From the NCBI GenBank assembly GCA_039621445.1, contig CP154957.1:35532227-35596226 (forward strand): a DNA stretch of 64,000 nt, in the 5' to 3' direction. Numbering within the stretch: position 1 is the stretch's first letter; each line of letters begins with the position of its first letter. The stretch is from Euglena gracilis. Taxonomy: Eukaryota > Euglenida > Euglenophyceae > Euglenales. The notes below the pieces were generated by a model, which worked only from the letters and a program-made list of their open reading frames with translations, was not told the DNA's origin and searched no databases. Positions 30,698-40,390 of the stretch are shown in pieces. The position numbers and the translations under genes were made by a program.

Positions 30698-33401
30698 TCA
30701 TCCGGGTTCCCAGGTATACCAGGGGGCTCGGCTGAGAGGATCCGCAAGTTTTTGCATATGAGCGGGGGTATAAACTACGACCAGGTTAAATTGGCTCAGG
30801 AACTCATGCATTCGGCATCTCCTGCCAACTGATGACTGGCTGTTCAGGTCCTCGGTATACAGTGTGAAGGCTCTCATGATCCGTCAACACCAGTATCTGG
30901 ACTAGGCTGCTGGCTATCCAGCTGCGGAACTTCTGGAGAATTAGCACAATGGCATATGTCTCCTTTTCGCGAATGCTCCATTTAACCTGTCCTTTCCCGT
31001 TGTCGCCCTGTAGCTTCCTGCTAAAGAAAGCCACAGGTCGGAGTTCATTCGCCGCATTATGCTGGCTAAGAACCCCGCCAACAGCGTAATCGCTGCTGTC
31101 GACCTCCAGGACATACGGTTTGTATGGATCCGCGATATCGAGAACCACGTTCTCGAGGAGCAAGTCCTTGATTTTATTCAAGGCCTCGCGCATTTGGTCA
31201 TCCCAAATGACTTTTGCGTTATCGGGTGTCCGATTTTTGAGTTGTCGGGTTAGGGGTACCGCGATTTTCGCGAAATCTTTCATGTAAATCGCGTAGTATT
31301 GGGCTAATCCCAAAAATCCCTTTAAATGCGTTAAGGTCTTAATGACCTCAGGAGTCCATTTCTTAATGGCCTCCATCTTACTGGGTGCGGCTTTACGCTG
31401 CCCGTTGCTCAGGATGTGTCCGCAAAACTTAATAATTTTGCGAAACAGGTGCATTTTGGAACCCTTCACAAAAAGCACATGCTTTTGGAACGCGGATAAT
31501 ACCGCGCGCACATCGCGGTAATGCGGGTCGAGGATATCCTCGCCCGATTTCGCGGATGGCGGTTGGGTTCCCACCAGTACATCATCGATGTACACCAGAG
31601 CAAACGGTAAATCGCGCAAAACCCACTGGATCATGCGTTGAAACATGGCTGGGCCATTCTTAACACCCATGGGGAGTACCGTCCATTGGTACACACCCTT
31701 GGATGTCACGAATGCCGTGTACGGTTGCGAATCAGGATGCAAATGCATCTGATGGAAACCGTCTTCCAGATCAAAGATTGACCACAACCGGTTATCCGAT
31801 TGTTTTGTGATCAAATCCTCGATCAGCGGTAACGGGAAGGGGTCATCCTTCGTTTGGGAGTTCAGGTACCGGTAATCCAGCACCAGTCTCCACTTCTTCT
31901 GACCAGACTGGTCAGCGGGTTTGGGCACCACAAAAGCTTGTGATGTCCACTCGCTCTTGGAAGGGATAATCCACTTCCGCTGGATGAGCTTCTCAATCAT
32001 CTCGTTGAGAGCCTGTTCGCGTTCACCCGAACAACGGAAGAATTTCCGGTGCATAGGTTTAGCGCCATCCTTGAGCTCGATTTTGCAAACACCGAACGGA
32101 CCGCGAATCGCGGGGTCGATGTCGCAGGCGTAAACTGGGTTATCCAGTACACCATGGAATTCGCGAGCAATTCGCGAACAATAGTCAGCAGACTTGGGGT
32201 GTTGGTCCGCACTCTCAATGACCGCAGAAATCTGCGTTGAGGGTGTGGCATCCCCATTGGTACCAAGGTATCTTGGCACACGCACATCGGATATTCCGAA
32301 TGCGTCGAAGAAACAAATGCGAAAAATGATTTCTTTAACAGGTGGTAATAATATACCACAAAAATCCTCAAATAGTGGTACATCAGCGGGTAAATCCCAC
32401 CAATGAAAACACACGTGGGATAGTTGGTGAAACCAATCCGCATTCGGATTGACGGGTATGAGGAGAGCTCCTCGCGCTTCCTCGCGGAGAATTTTCTCCA
32501 CCACATCCGGGATAAACTTTGGGGGAGGATGCATCCACAGCACCGTATCACCCCAGAATTTAAGAAATGCGTTGGTATGTCGCGACCAATATCGCGACAA
32601 GCGCGCATGCGCTTTTGATGAAAACGCATCAATTTCCAACGACAAATCGAAGGAATCAGCCAAAGCCGCGATTTTGGAGAACCATTCCTCCAAAATACGG
32701 TATTGACCAAAATTAAATGCGTTCCATACGCGCATCGCGTATGTGTCGACCTGGTTCGCGGGTTGAAGAGCGGTAACGCAATTCAGGGATCCGCAAACAT
32801 AGGTCAAGGGTGTGTCATCCACACTCCCAAGGGGCATTCCCAAGGGTTGATGGGTTGGATGGGTGCATACCCAGTCCATATCATGCCAGATGGAGGTGGG
32901 GGAGGTGTGTGACACGGATTTCGCGGTCCCAAACAACAAGGCAATACCTCGTTGTTGGAGCACTTGATGTACGGTCGCGCATTGCGATCCGCAACCAAGT
33001 GTATGGTTACGCGAAATCGGGATTAGTGTTGGTGTTTGGACTAAACATCCACAATCGAAATCTGGCTGGGCGGAAATTCTCCTACAGTGCACACATTGGA
33101 AGGAAGTGTCGGAGTAGTGGTCCTGGTCGCGCATGTTGGTCTGGTGGGGGTGTGTGTAAAAGTTGGGATGCGCTGTTGTAGCTGCTGGGGGGTGTACAGA
33201 TGTATCTGAAAGCGATACATCTGGTGGAAAACGGGGTATTGGTGCAGCTGGGCGACTACTCGACACCGTACGTACTTCAGGCCTTTGGGCTTTCGTCTTG
33301 TAACCCAGTGGAACGAGGGGGGTGCCGCTACTCGCTTGCCCTGCCTCATGGGGAACGGAAGTTGGTGTGTCAACGGGCAGGGGGTGAACTTTCTCGGTAC
33401 A
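30698..33401 (-). CDS. Pol: Dam-like domain, reverse transcriptase, RNase H
   Basis: Numbering from the GTG at 33266; the frame is open upstream to at least 33401 and overlaps the protease frame. A Cys-rich stretch (C58..C61..C72.C74) comes first, then a Dam-like domain at 208-320 (EIDAFSSKAHARLSRYW, with HPPP in place of NPPY). RT runs about 405-630 (KKWRLVLDYRYLN, SIFDLEDGFHQMHLH, LPMGVKNGPAMFQR, YIDD at 559-562), then RNase H (VLEVDSSDYAVGGVLS). The frame stops at 30804-30806 in WQEMPNA; a +1 shift there continues as EFLSQFNLVVVYTPAHMQKL...ADPLSRAP to TGA 30698, completing RNase H. Either a base is missing or a shift is used. Confidence 0.85.
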
Positions 33402-34149
33402 CCCGGTGTGGAAAACGTTGGTTGGTGGTTGGTAACGGGGTAAAAGTTTTCGAAAACGGTGTGAAAAAATTGGTGGCTGTCGCGGTTGACGCCACGGGTG
33501 ATGAAGGTTTGGGGGGCAATGAAGAGAGTGGTGATGTGCGCAAACCGTGGGAGTGGCAATCCACTACCAGCCGGTGCTGACGTAAAAAGGGGTATCCCAG
33601 AATTACGTCAGAACCATGGATTCCGGATTCATATCCCCAGGTATCCGGAAAATTTTGCGGTTGGGGGGGGTGTGAGTGGTGCTTGGGGATGAGGGGTAGG
33701 ACAATGTCCAAAAAGCATCCCAAGTCACCACCGCACATGGGGGTGTTGTCAGCCGTCGTAATTTTGATCGGCTTCTTGGCTTGCACCAAGAGGGGGGTTG
33801 GTATCAACCCGAACCGAAAAAGTAGTGCAATGCGACAACCAGTGTCAATGAGAATTTTGACTTTTGCACAAAAATTTTGGATTTTGATTTCCGCTTGGAC
33901 CAAAAGTTCCATGGGGGGTAAGCAAAGTGAAGGGTCTGGCGAAAATACGTTTTCTTGCCAGCTTTCCCATGAACCCTTTCCTACTTTGCACAACATTCCG
34001 AGCGGAAAGTTGGAGTGGGGGGTGGGGGACCCGAAAATTTTCCGGGTACCGACCAGGAAGGCAGATGGGCAGGGGGGGCAGGGTTGATCAGGTCCTACCT
34101 CCATCTGTTCATCAGCCCAGAGGTCCGTGCCCTCGGACCTCGGGCTCCC
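33370..34149 (-). CDS. aspartic protease, in frame with Gag across a UAG
   Basis: Cleaves the polyprotein. The frame continues directly from Gag after the TAG at 34150-34152, with no ATG nearby. The protease signature ILIDTGCRIALL has DTG at about 33838-33846, followed by about 70 residues ending in DVILGYPFL, which is the retroviral ILG motif. The frame ends at TGA 33370; RT lies in the +1 frame, overlapping by at least 30 bases, so a +1 shift or an indel is needed to reach RT. Confidence 0.75.
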   Translation of the reverse strand, partial: GSPRSEGTDLWADEQMEVGPDQPCPPCPSAFLVGTRKIFGSPTPHSNFPLGMLCKVGKGSWESWQENVFSPDPSLCLPPMELLVQAEIKIQNFCAKVKILIDTGCRIALLFRFGLIPTPLLVQAKKPIKITTADNTPMCGGDLGCFLDIVLPLIPKHHSHPPQPQNFPDTWGYESGIHGSDVILGYPFLRQHRLVVDCHSHGLRTSPLSSLPPKPSSPVASTATATNFFTPFSKTFTPLPTTNQRFPHRVYRESSPPAR

Positions 34150-34152
34150 CTA
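34114..34152 (-). promoter_or_regulatory. putative stop-codon readthrough element (UAG plus hairpin)
   Basis: Gag ends in TAG (34152-34150). Three G's later the RNA can fold into a 13-bp stem: AGCCC+GAGGTCCG (34146-34134) pairs with CGGACCTC (34127-34120) and GGGCT (34118-34114), with a 6-base loop and one bulge. Gag and protease are in the same frame. A UAG followed by G and a strong structure is how gammaretroviruses make Gag-Pol by readthrough; a similar use here is inferred. Confidence 0.65.
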
Positions 34153-37100
34153 CTCCAGGTCCGAACCGGCCGAATAGCCGGCTATGGGCCTTTTAGAGGT
34201 ATAAACGGATTTCAACGTGCGCACCGCCATGCGGGCCTCGTCGAAATCGGTATCCGTATCCGTGGTCTCATCCCCCTCCCTGCCCGAAGCCGGGGTGTCA
34301 TCCTCCAAACAAGATATCTTGAAACCGACTTTATGGCGGTTGGAGGAGTGACCCTTGTCACCGCGATTCATACCGCGATGACGTTGGCCAGGGCGGGGAG
34401 AACGAGAACGCGGACATTTGGATGAGTGGTGATCACTCGATCCACAAAGCGAACACCGCGATTTGGGTCGCGATTCTGGGTAACGGGGGGATCGGTTTCC
34501 TGATTTCCCGTCAAACCGTCGTGGTGACCGGATATCCCGTCGACCATGACCGGTGTATCGGGGTTTTCCCGATGAGGATCGCGAAGAAGATGATCCGCTT
34601 CGCGAACGCGATCGCGATGTCTCGCGATGAGAATCACGCTTCTTGGCCGGGGCACCGGGTGACCTACCCCGAGGGGTACCGTGTTTCCGCTCATCGCGGA
34701 ACGGGATCCGGGGGCTAATACCACCGGAACGGGGACCCGATGACCGTGAATTGCCCGATTGACGTGAAAACGCGGAGGAACCCGAACCTCGTGATGAGGT
34801 CGAGCCCCGCGGACTCTGAATACGCTTTCGCGCTTCAGGATTAGGGCACTCCCGAGACATATGTTCCGGTTTGTTGCACAGAAAGCACACTTTATCCGTG
34901 GCTTGGTCCGAAGAACGCGGGTATCGCGTTTTCGATCCCGTGGTTGGTGAAGTGGGTGAAACCGGTGATTTTTGCAATGCGTTCACCGAACCAGCCGGTA
35001 ATCCTGCGGTTGGGTGTGCGGTATACGCGGACTGAATCTGACCAAGAAGCTGTGATAGCTTCAATTGCTTGGAAACGTAGTTCCAGCGTTGGTCAAGAGT
35101 CATTGCATTACCCGCCAACTCCTCACGATGGATATCCTTGATGAGGCTAGGCGTGAAATGCATGAGAACAGCGTCAAACTGTTCGCGCATTTGCTTTTCA
35201 CTGAGTTCATCCACTTCAGCAGCAAGTCCTAACCATTTGGCATACCAAAGGTCAATGGACTTCCATTTGCGATCGGGTGGGGCGCATTGCCGCCACTTGG
35301 TCTCCAGGGTAATCCTAGCGACCAAACTTGAACTGGTGGAAGCGTATTGCTCCACCAGGTCATCAAAGGAAACGCGGTAGCGAATGACGAGTTGTCGCGC
35401 GCGCTCCTTCTCATCCCTAGGGAGGCAATCGATGAATTCCATCTTGATCACCTCCGGGTTTGTGTCCTGGGTTGGCCCTTTCAATGCCCAGTAGTACTCC
35501 CAGTCCCGGAAAAACTGTCTCCATGTGGTTGGATCACCGTCCCATTGGGGTTTCACCTTATTCGCGATTGCGATGGTGCCCTTGAAGTCTTTCTGAAAAA
35601 CCCGTTGGCCCTCGGTGGTATTCCGTGGATTCGGGCCCGGGTACGCTCGAGCACCAAGCGTATCCTTTCCGGATTCTTGTCGGAATCGCGAAATTTCTGG
35701 TGAAGGTGAATCCTGGTACCGGAAATCCGGTCGCAAACCCTGTTGGTCACCCGTAATAGGGGGACACTCCGGTGTGGGAGTATGTCGCGCATGCAACATG
35801 TGACCCACTCCCGGTGTACGGGTTTGGCTCATTCCACGCACAAGCATGGAATGATGGATTTCTTGGTGGAGACTTGGCGGAATCGCCGTGTTTTCCGAAA
35901 ATTCGGTTCCCGTAATGGGAAATTCATCCGAAAACTGGTTTTGAGTTGTGGGCAAGGCCAATGGTGGCACAATTCGCGGAATCGCGGATTGTGACACTCG
36001 GGACACGGGTGGTGGTGGTGCATGTGCACCCAGATTCGGGTTGTGGAAACGCGAATCTGGAGCATCTGGCGCATCTTCGGCAATGCATACTGCCGAATTG
36101 CGGTGTGAAACCCGCTGTTGGTTGGACACATTATCCAAACCCACAGACAAGTCATGCACACTTTGCTCCAAATGCTCAACGAGTTGGAGTTGGCCGCAAA
36201 TACGGTCAACTTCATCCTCCAAAGCGCGAATACGCTTACGGTAACGGGAAAAGTCATCCAAGTGCGGAATCCTTTCGGAAATTCCGGTAACATCTTGGAC
36301 AAGTTTTCCGTGAGACTTATCCAATAATTGGAGTTGTCCCATTAATGCTTTTACAGCATTTGAGAGAATCTGCAAAGGTGATGTCATCTTGGTTGGTGTG
36401 GTGGTGGGTGCAACCGGTGCAGGGTTATCCGACAACACGGTTGTGGTACCCATGGGCAAATTTCCAGGTTGTGGGTTATCCAACAACGCGGAAATTCGCT
36501 CATCCAACCTGGTAATCTCACTTTGCGTGGATCGGGCATTCCGATTCACCGATTCCTCAAGCCGTAATAGGCTGTTGCAGAAATCTTGCAAGGTTTCCTG
36601 ATTGTTAGTGAGCATTTTGTCATAAAATGCCTGGAAATCAGGGTTCTCGGTAATCCGAGAACTGGAACCTGCAGGTAGAGACTGCATTTCCGTTATTTTG
36701 GTAGACACCGATGCATACCGGGTCTGGAGTTCCCCAATAGCAGTCTGAATACCGCTAATGTCCGGAACTCGGTGGGAAAGTGCGGAATAGCTTTGTTGCA
36801 AACCCGCAATGGCCGAGTAAATCCCCCCAATGTCGGATTGCAACTGCAACTGCAGGGAATCCTGCCGTTGTGCCATTTCCGCGACTTTCGCGCTCAGATT
36901 GGATAATCCAACCCGATTCGCGTCACAATAGCAGGTTTTCTGCTCCAAACGGGAAAGTCGCTCCTCCAACTGCCGCACATACGTGTGGGGAGCAAAATTC
37001 TCGTTGGCTTGTGATTGGAATTGCCGAAACTTTTCCGTTTCATCGCACAACTGCATAATGCGGTGTTGCGATTCATGGAAAGTTGCGGACAATGTGGTGA

Positions 37101-38133
37101 AATGGTCCATAGACACAAATCCACCACTGCTGGATGTTGCAGACGAGGAATCTCGTGCATGCAACTGTTGTTGCAAATGCAACAACGCAGATGAACAGGA
37201 CTCCATTTGTCCCGATAACTGTTGTAGTGAGCCATGCAAGTGCAGAAACTTGGAGTCATTCCGCGTTTCCGCTTCATGCATGCATTCACTAATTTGCCGG
37301 AAGTTTTGCGGGAGCTGTTGGCATATTCTGTCAAAGGTTTCCCGAAAGTTTGCAAGGTCAATACCCGCACTTTCGAAGTTCCTCTGGCAATATCTGCCAA
37401 CTTCCTGCAAGTAATTCCAGCAGTGTTCCAGCTTGGTGAAGACGTGTTTCTGGTTGTCCTCATCAAACTGAAGCACTTTGTTCAATGCGGTTGCACACTC
37501 TGCAACGCATTGTTGTACATGGTTGAACTGCCTCACAAGGGGGTGATCCCCTGGAAGCCGAGCAACAATATCCTGCACATCCTCAGCAGTGAGGAGCTCA
37601 CCAGTGCCCTTCCCAAAGTCATCCATGGGTTGGGATGTACCGGAGAATTCCGGCACCACGAGGCGAGTCTCCGGTTGCCAAGGTAGTGCGGGATAGCACC
37701 CGATATCGGGGGGTGGTGGCAAAGCTCTGTAAGGGCTTGCCGGTGGAAGAGCCGGTGGGGGTTGAAAGAAACACGGGGTTTCTAGCCCACCACCACCAGA
37801 GAAGCCCGGTGGCGGAATCACCACGGGTCTCTCCGGTGTGTGCAGCTGCACCATTGCCGCAGACAGAGGCGAATACCCCCGTTGTGGCAAGGTGAGTGCG
37901 GAAGAGGCCGCATTAGCCTCTGAAGCCAATGATGTGGAGGGCTCATCGCCGACCACTGTCAATGATGACAAGTGTTGCAATTGTGACAATTGAATCAATT
38001 GTGCCTCATCGGCGTGGGAACTGGAGGCATTTTCACATAAAAGCTTCCAATCCCCAGTTTCTTGGTCAATGTCTTGCAATGATGCCTGTAATAAGGCATA
38101 GTTGAATTGATGGTTGGGGCCTGTGCTTTGCAT
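34150..38133 (-). CDS. Gag, 1327 residues, with coiled coils, two zinc knuckles and an RS-rich tail
   Basis: Forms the particle and packages RNA. The start chosen is ATG 38133 (MQSTGPNHQF), 54 bases after the GTG that opens the frame, because the upstream part lies in the PBS. The first two thirds are Gln/Leu-rich with long heptad stretches (coiled coil). A capsid-like region follows (WDGDPTTWRQFFRDWEYYW...). Zinc knuckles: CFLCNKPEHMSREC (about 34848-34890) and CSLCGSSDHHSSKC (about 34411-34452), separated by a Ser/Arg-rich segment. Roughly two to three times the usual Ty3-type Gag length. No internal stop, so the element may be fairly young. Confidence 0.85.
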   Translation of the reverse strand: MQSTGPNHQFNYALLQASLQDIDQETGDWKLLCENASSSHADEAQLIQLSQLQHLSSLTVVGDEPSTSLASEANAASSALTLPQRGYSPLSAAMVQLHTPERPVVIPPPGFSGGGGLETPCFFQPPPALPPASPYRALPPPPDIGCYPALPWQPETRLVVPEFSGTSQPMDDFGKGTGELLTAEDVQDIVARLPGDHPLVRQFNHVQQCVAECATALNKVLQFDEDNQKHVFTKLEHCWNYLQEVGRYCQRNFESAGIDLANFRETFDRICQQLPQNFRQISECMHEAETRNDSKFLHLHGSLQQLSGQMESCSSALLHLQQQLHARDSSSATSSSGGFVSMDHFTTLSATFHESQHRIMQLCDETEKFRQFQSQANENFAPHTYVRQLEERLSRLEQKTCYCDANRVGLSNLSAKVAEMAQRQDSLQLQLQSDIGGIYSAIAGLQQSYSALSHRVPDISGIQTAIGELQTRYASVSTKITEMQSLPAGSSSRITENPDFQAFYDKMLTNNQETLQDFCNSLLRLEESVNRNARSTQSEITRLDERISALLDNPQPGNLPMGTTTVLSDNPAPVAPTTTPTKMTSPLQILSNAVKALMGQLQLLDKSHGKLVQDVTGISERIPHLDDFSRYRKRIRALEDEVDRICGQLQLVEHLEQSVHDLSVGLDNVSNQQRVSHRNSAVCIAEDAPDAPDSRFHNPNLGAHAPPPPVSRVSQSAIPRIVPPLALPTTQNQFSDEFPITGTEFSENTAIPPSLHQEIHHSMLVRGMSQTRTPGVGHMLHARHTPTPECPPITGDQQGLRPDFRYQDSPSPEISRFRQESGKDTLGARAYPGPNPRNTTEGQRVFQKDFKGTIAIANKVKPQWDGDPTTWRQFFRDWEYYWALKGPTQDTNPEVIKMEFIDCLPRDEKERARQLVIRYRVSFDDLVEQYASTSSSLVARITLETKWRQCAPPDRKWKSIDLWYAKWLGLAAEVDELSEKQMREQFDAVLMHFTPSLIKDIHREELAGNAMTLDQRWNYVSKQLKLSQLLGQIQSAYTAHPTAGLPAGSVNALQKSPVSPTSPTTGSKTRYPRSSDQATDKVCFLCNKPEHMSRECPNPEARKRIQSPRGSTSSRGSGSSAFSRQSGNSRSSGPRSGGISPRIPFRDERKHGTPRGRSPGAPAKKRDSHRETSRSRSRSGSSSSRSSSGKPRYTGHGRRDIRSPRRFDGKSGNRSPRYPESRPKSRCSLCGSSDHHSSKCPRSRSPRPGQRHRGMNRGDKGHSSNRHKVGFKISCLEDDTPASGREGDETTDTDTDFDEARMAVRTLKSVYTSKRPIAGYSAGSDLE

Positions 38134-38164
38134 CTTTCTGACGACAAAACAGCAAAAACCCACA

Positions 38165-38189
38165 AAACTAAGCAGTTGTGCTGGCACCA
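38165..38189 (-). other. probable primer binding site of the Ty3-like element
   Basis: On the minus strand TGGTGCCAGCACAAC starts at 38189, seven bases after GTTACA, a plausible LTR end (38197). TGG at the start fits a tRNA CCA tail; which tRNA is not clear. Confidence 0.4.
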
Positions 38190-38196
38190 GAGGGGC

Positions 38197-38742
38197 TGTA
38201 ACGGGTAATACCGTACAGAACCTTCCGGAGCCTGCTCGTCTGCTTAGACGTTGACTAGAAGCCGGGAGCTGACGCTGCGACCGTGTAATAACGGTGCAGG
38301 GGCTCTCCGCTGCCAGTCAGCGTAAGATCTGTATGGGCTGTATGTGTAGGATCGTGACCTAATCTGCTACCAAGTGTAAAACCTGGTAGCTTTTCTTTCT
38401 GTGAAGTATGTGTAGGATCGTAACCTAATCTGCTACCAAGTGTACGTCTGATTCCCAATTCCCCTTTCCCAATTCCCAAAAGCCTTCGCTTTCGCCTTGG
38501 CGCACCTACTTGGGAACTGAAAATCAGAGTAACAGTAAAAACCCTTTTCCCACTTCCCAAGAAGCAAAGCACGGAGCAATGCAGGGAGGACGGACTGGAA
38601 ATCCAAGTCCGGTCCAAGGAAAAGGAAGGAAAAGGTATAAGAAGAATACCACCTGTGGAGAGAGAAGGGGGCACCCATTAGGAGATCCTAATAGGATCTG
38701 CTTCCATCCTAACTTCCTCAACGGAAGGGGACAGAAGCATAC
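38197..38742 (-). repeat. 5' LTR-like leader of the Ty3-like element
   Basis: 546 bp between the target duplication and the PBS. Contains a 66-bp tandem repeat (38341 and 38407 start with TATGTGTAGGATCGT). No second copy is found at the other end of the element or elsewhere in the window. The outer end (GTATGC on the minus strand) lacks the usual TG. Confidence 0.45.
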
Positions 38743-38747
38743 GCCTG
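38743..38747. repeat. target site duplication GCCTG (right)
   Basis: Partner of 24302-24306. YR-A resumes here on the minus strand (QLLQFPKVCT before the break). Confidence 0.75.
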
Positions 38748-39980
38748 GTACACACTTTAGGAAATTGAAGTAATTGTTCCAAAGCGTCAGCCACTTGGTC
38801 AGTTGTGGCTTCAGGGGGGTACCTCCAATTTTTTTTTGCAAAATTAACCCATAACAGCATGAAAGCACTTTGATACCGTTTTAGACCGGTTTTTTTTCCC
38901 CAGGAAATTTTCAATGGTCTGGTTTTGTATTTGTTTCTCCTCCAGGATTCGCCTGAGCAAATCATGCAAAGAAGGGGCCATCTGGGGGGTGGCATTTTCT
39001 CCCCCCTGCGGTTTTGAACATGCCCCTGTAGGGGGTGATTTTCAGGCAGGGGGTCCTTGGCACTTTCATCTTTATTAATTGTGGCCACCAGGTGGCTGAA
39101 TCCCAATAAGGGGTGAGTGACCATCAAAAATTTGGTGTGGGGAAATGCTTTCAGTCTGGGGAGAAAACTTTGAATTATTGACCAAAGGGGGTTGACATAA
39201 AGTCCCCCCATGTTGTCCAGTAGACATTGCAATGCATCCACTGCTGTGGCCTCCCAGTGGGGCCACCTGGCCACAAATATTGGCAGTTTTTTTTTTGTTG
39301 CCTGGCGAGGCAAATCAATCTGTTTTCAACTGAATGAAATTTTGGAAATACTGTCTTTGCCATTGAAAAAGTTGCGGATCTTGGGAGTAATCCCCCCTGT
39401 CCATTTCCCATCTGCTGGTGGGGTATGCTAGGCATTTGTCTGAAGGAACCCAATTTACTTGAAGGTTTATGTTGTGCTCCATGCAACATTTGAAAAGGGT
39501 CGAAGCATTTTGTTGAAGGGATCTTTTCTCCCCCCCTTTTGTCAGGTAATAGAAAATTCCCTGATTGTCTACTGACAGGGACGCCGTTTCCCCTGGTTTG
39601 CTTAAACTTTTCACTGTTTTGATTGCTGCATGCAATTCTTTGACGTGTATATGCAAAATGGAGTTTTCTCTCCAAAACTCCCTGACAGTACTTCCAGAAT
39701 GTCAAAAAATCAACCCTGCAACCCACCCAAATTGTAAATCATCTGGGCTTTCAACTGAACTTTCAAGAAGGAAAATTGCAGCTGCCCCCCCCCCCCAAAA
39801 GTCAAGACAATAAAGAAGTAACTGGGGGAAAACGTAAAAAAGGATTTAATGTCAAAAGGGCAGCTAGCTGCCATTTTGGGACAAATAAGGTGCAACCTAA
39901 TGTCCCTGCCCTTTTTAACGGCTTTCACAGATTCACTGGCCAATTATCTCGTTACAAATTCTACAGCCCCCTTGCACTCA
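38748..39980 (-). pseudogene. YR-A RNase H, Dam-like domain and recombinase N-terminus
   Basis: Continuation of YR-A. RNase H: HIHVKELHAAIKTVKSL, LSVDNQGIFYYLTKGG, VNWVPSDKCLA...SRW (39656-39360). Dam-like domain: AVDALQCLLDNMGGLYVNPLW (about 39259-39190). Recombinase core-binding part: TGLKRYQSAFMLLWVNF...ATTDQVADALEQLLQF (to 38760). Frames are long but separated by stops. The order RT-RNase H-Dam-YR is that of DIRS-group elements. Confidence 0.7.
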
Positions 39981-39984
39981 AAGC

Positions 39985-40390
39985 ACCTCATTTCTCAAGA
40001 AATCAAAACCCAATTACGGGAAATAAAAATTCTGTTGGACACCTGGGGGGGCAGACCATTCCCCCAAGGTGAAACCAGAGAGTTTCACTCAGACAGCAGC
40101 ACACATGCGTAGGGGGGGGGCTAGACATCCGCACTCCAGCCCTCAGGCCCTTTTTAGGAAACCGTGTGGGGGGACTCACTTGGGAACTCCAGGCAGGCTG
40201 TTTTGGCCTAAACGTGATGCCCCAGATTTTCATGGGTTTTTTTTAAAACATTCAAAAAACTTTGGAGAAAAAAGGGCATCCAGGTGTTTATATACCTGGA
40301 CAACAGTTTACTGGTTAATCCCACCCAATAAAAACTGCAAAGTCATCTGAACACAGTGACAAAGGATTTATTGAACTCAAGGTTCAAAAT
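39985..40390 (+). pseudogene. inverted segment of YR-A reverse transcriptase (motifs B and C)
   Basis: In contrast to its surroundings this part reads on the plus strand: FGLNVMPQIFMGFF, a stop, then TLEKKGIQVFIYLDNSLLVNP and LQSHLNTVTKDLL (40240-40385). This is RT motif C (YLDD changed to YLDN) and the thumb. The preceding RT part (next entry) is on the minus strand, so about 400 bp have been inverted within the element. Confidence 0.6.

Larger units (their letters stand above)
24307..38742 (-). mobile_element. giant Ty3-like chromodomain retrotransposon without a visible 3' LTR
   Basis: A 14.4-kb insertion in the YR-A recombinase gene. Order on the minus strand: leader/LTR-like 38742-38197, PBS, Gag, UAG, protease, RT-RNase H, integrase with chromodomain, ORF3. 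The integrase and RT place it among chromoviruses (Ty3/gypsy). Unusual features are a Gag of about 1330 residues, a Dam-like domain before RT, a 1440-codon ORF after integrase, and the absence at 24307 of any repeat of the 5' leader region. Confidence 0.75.
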
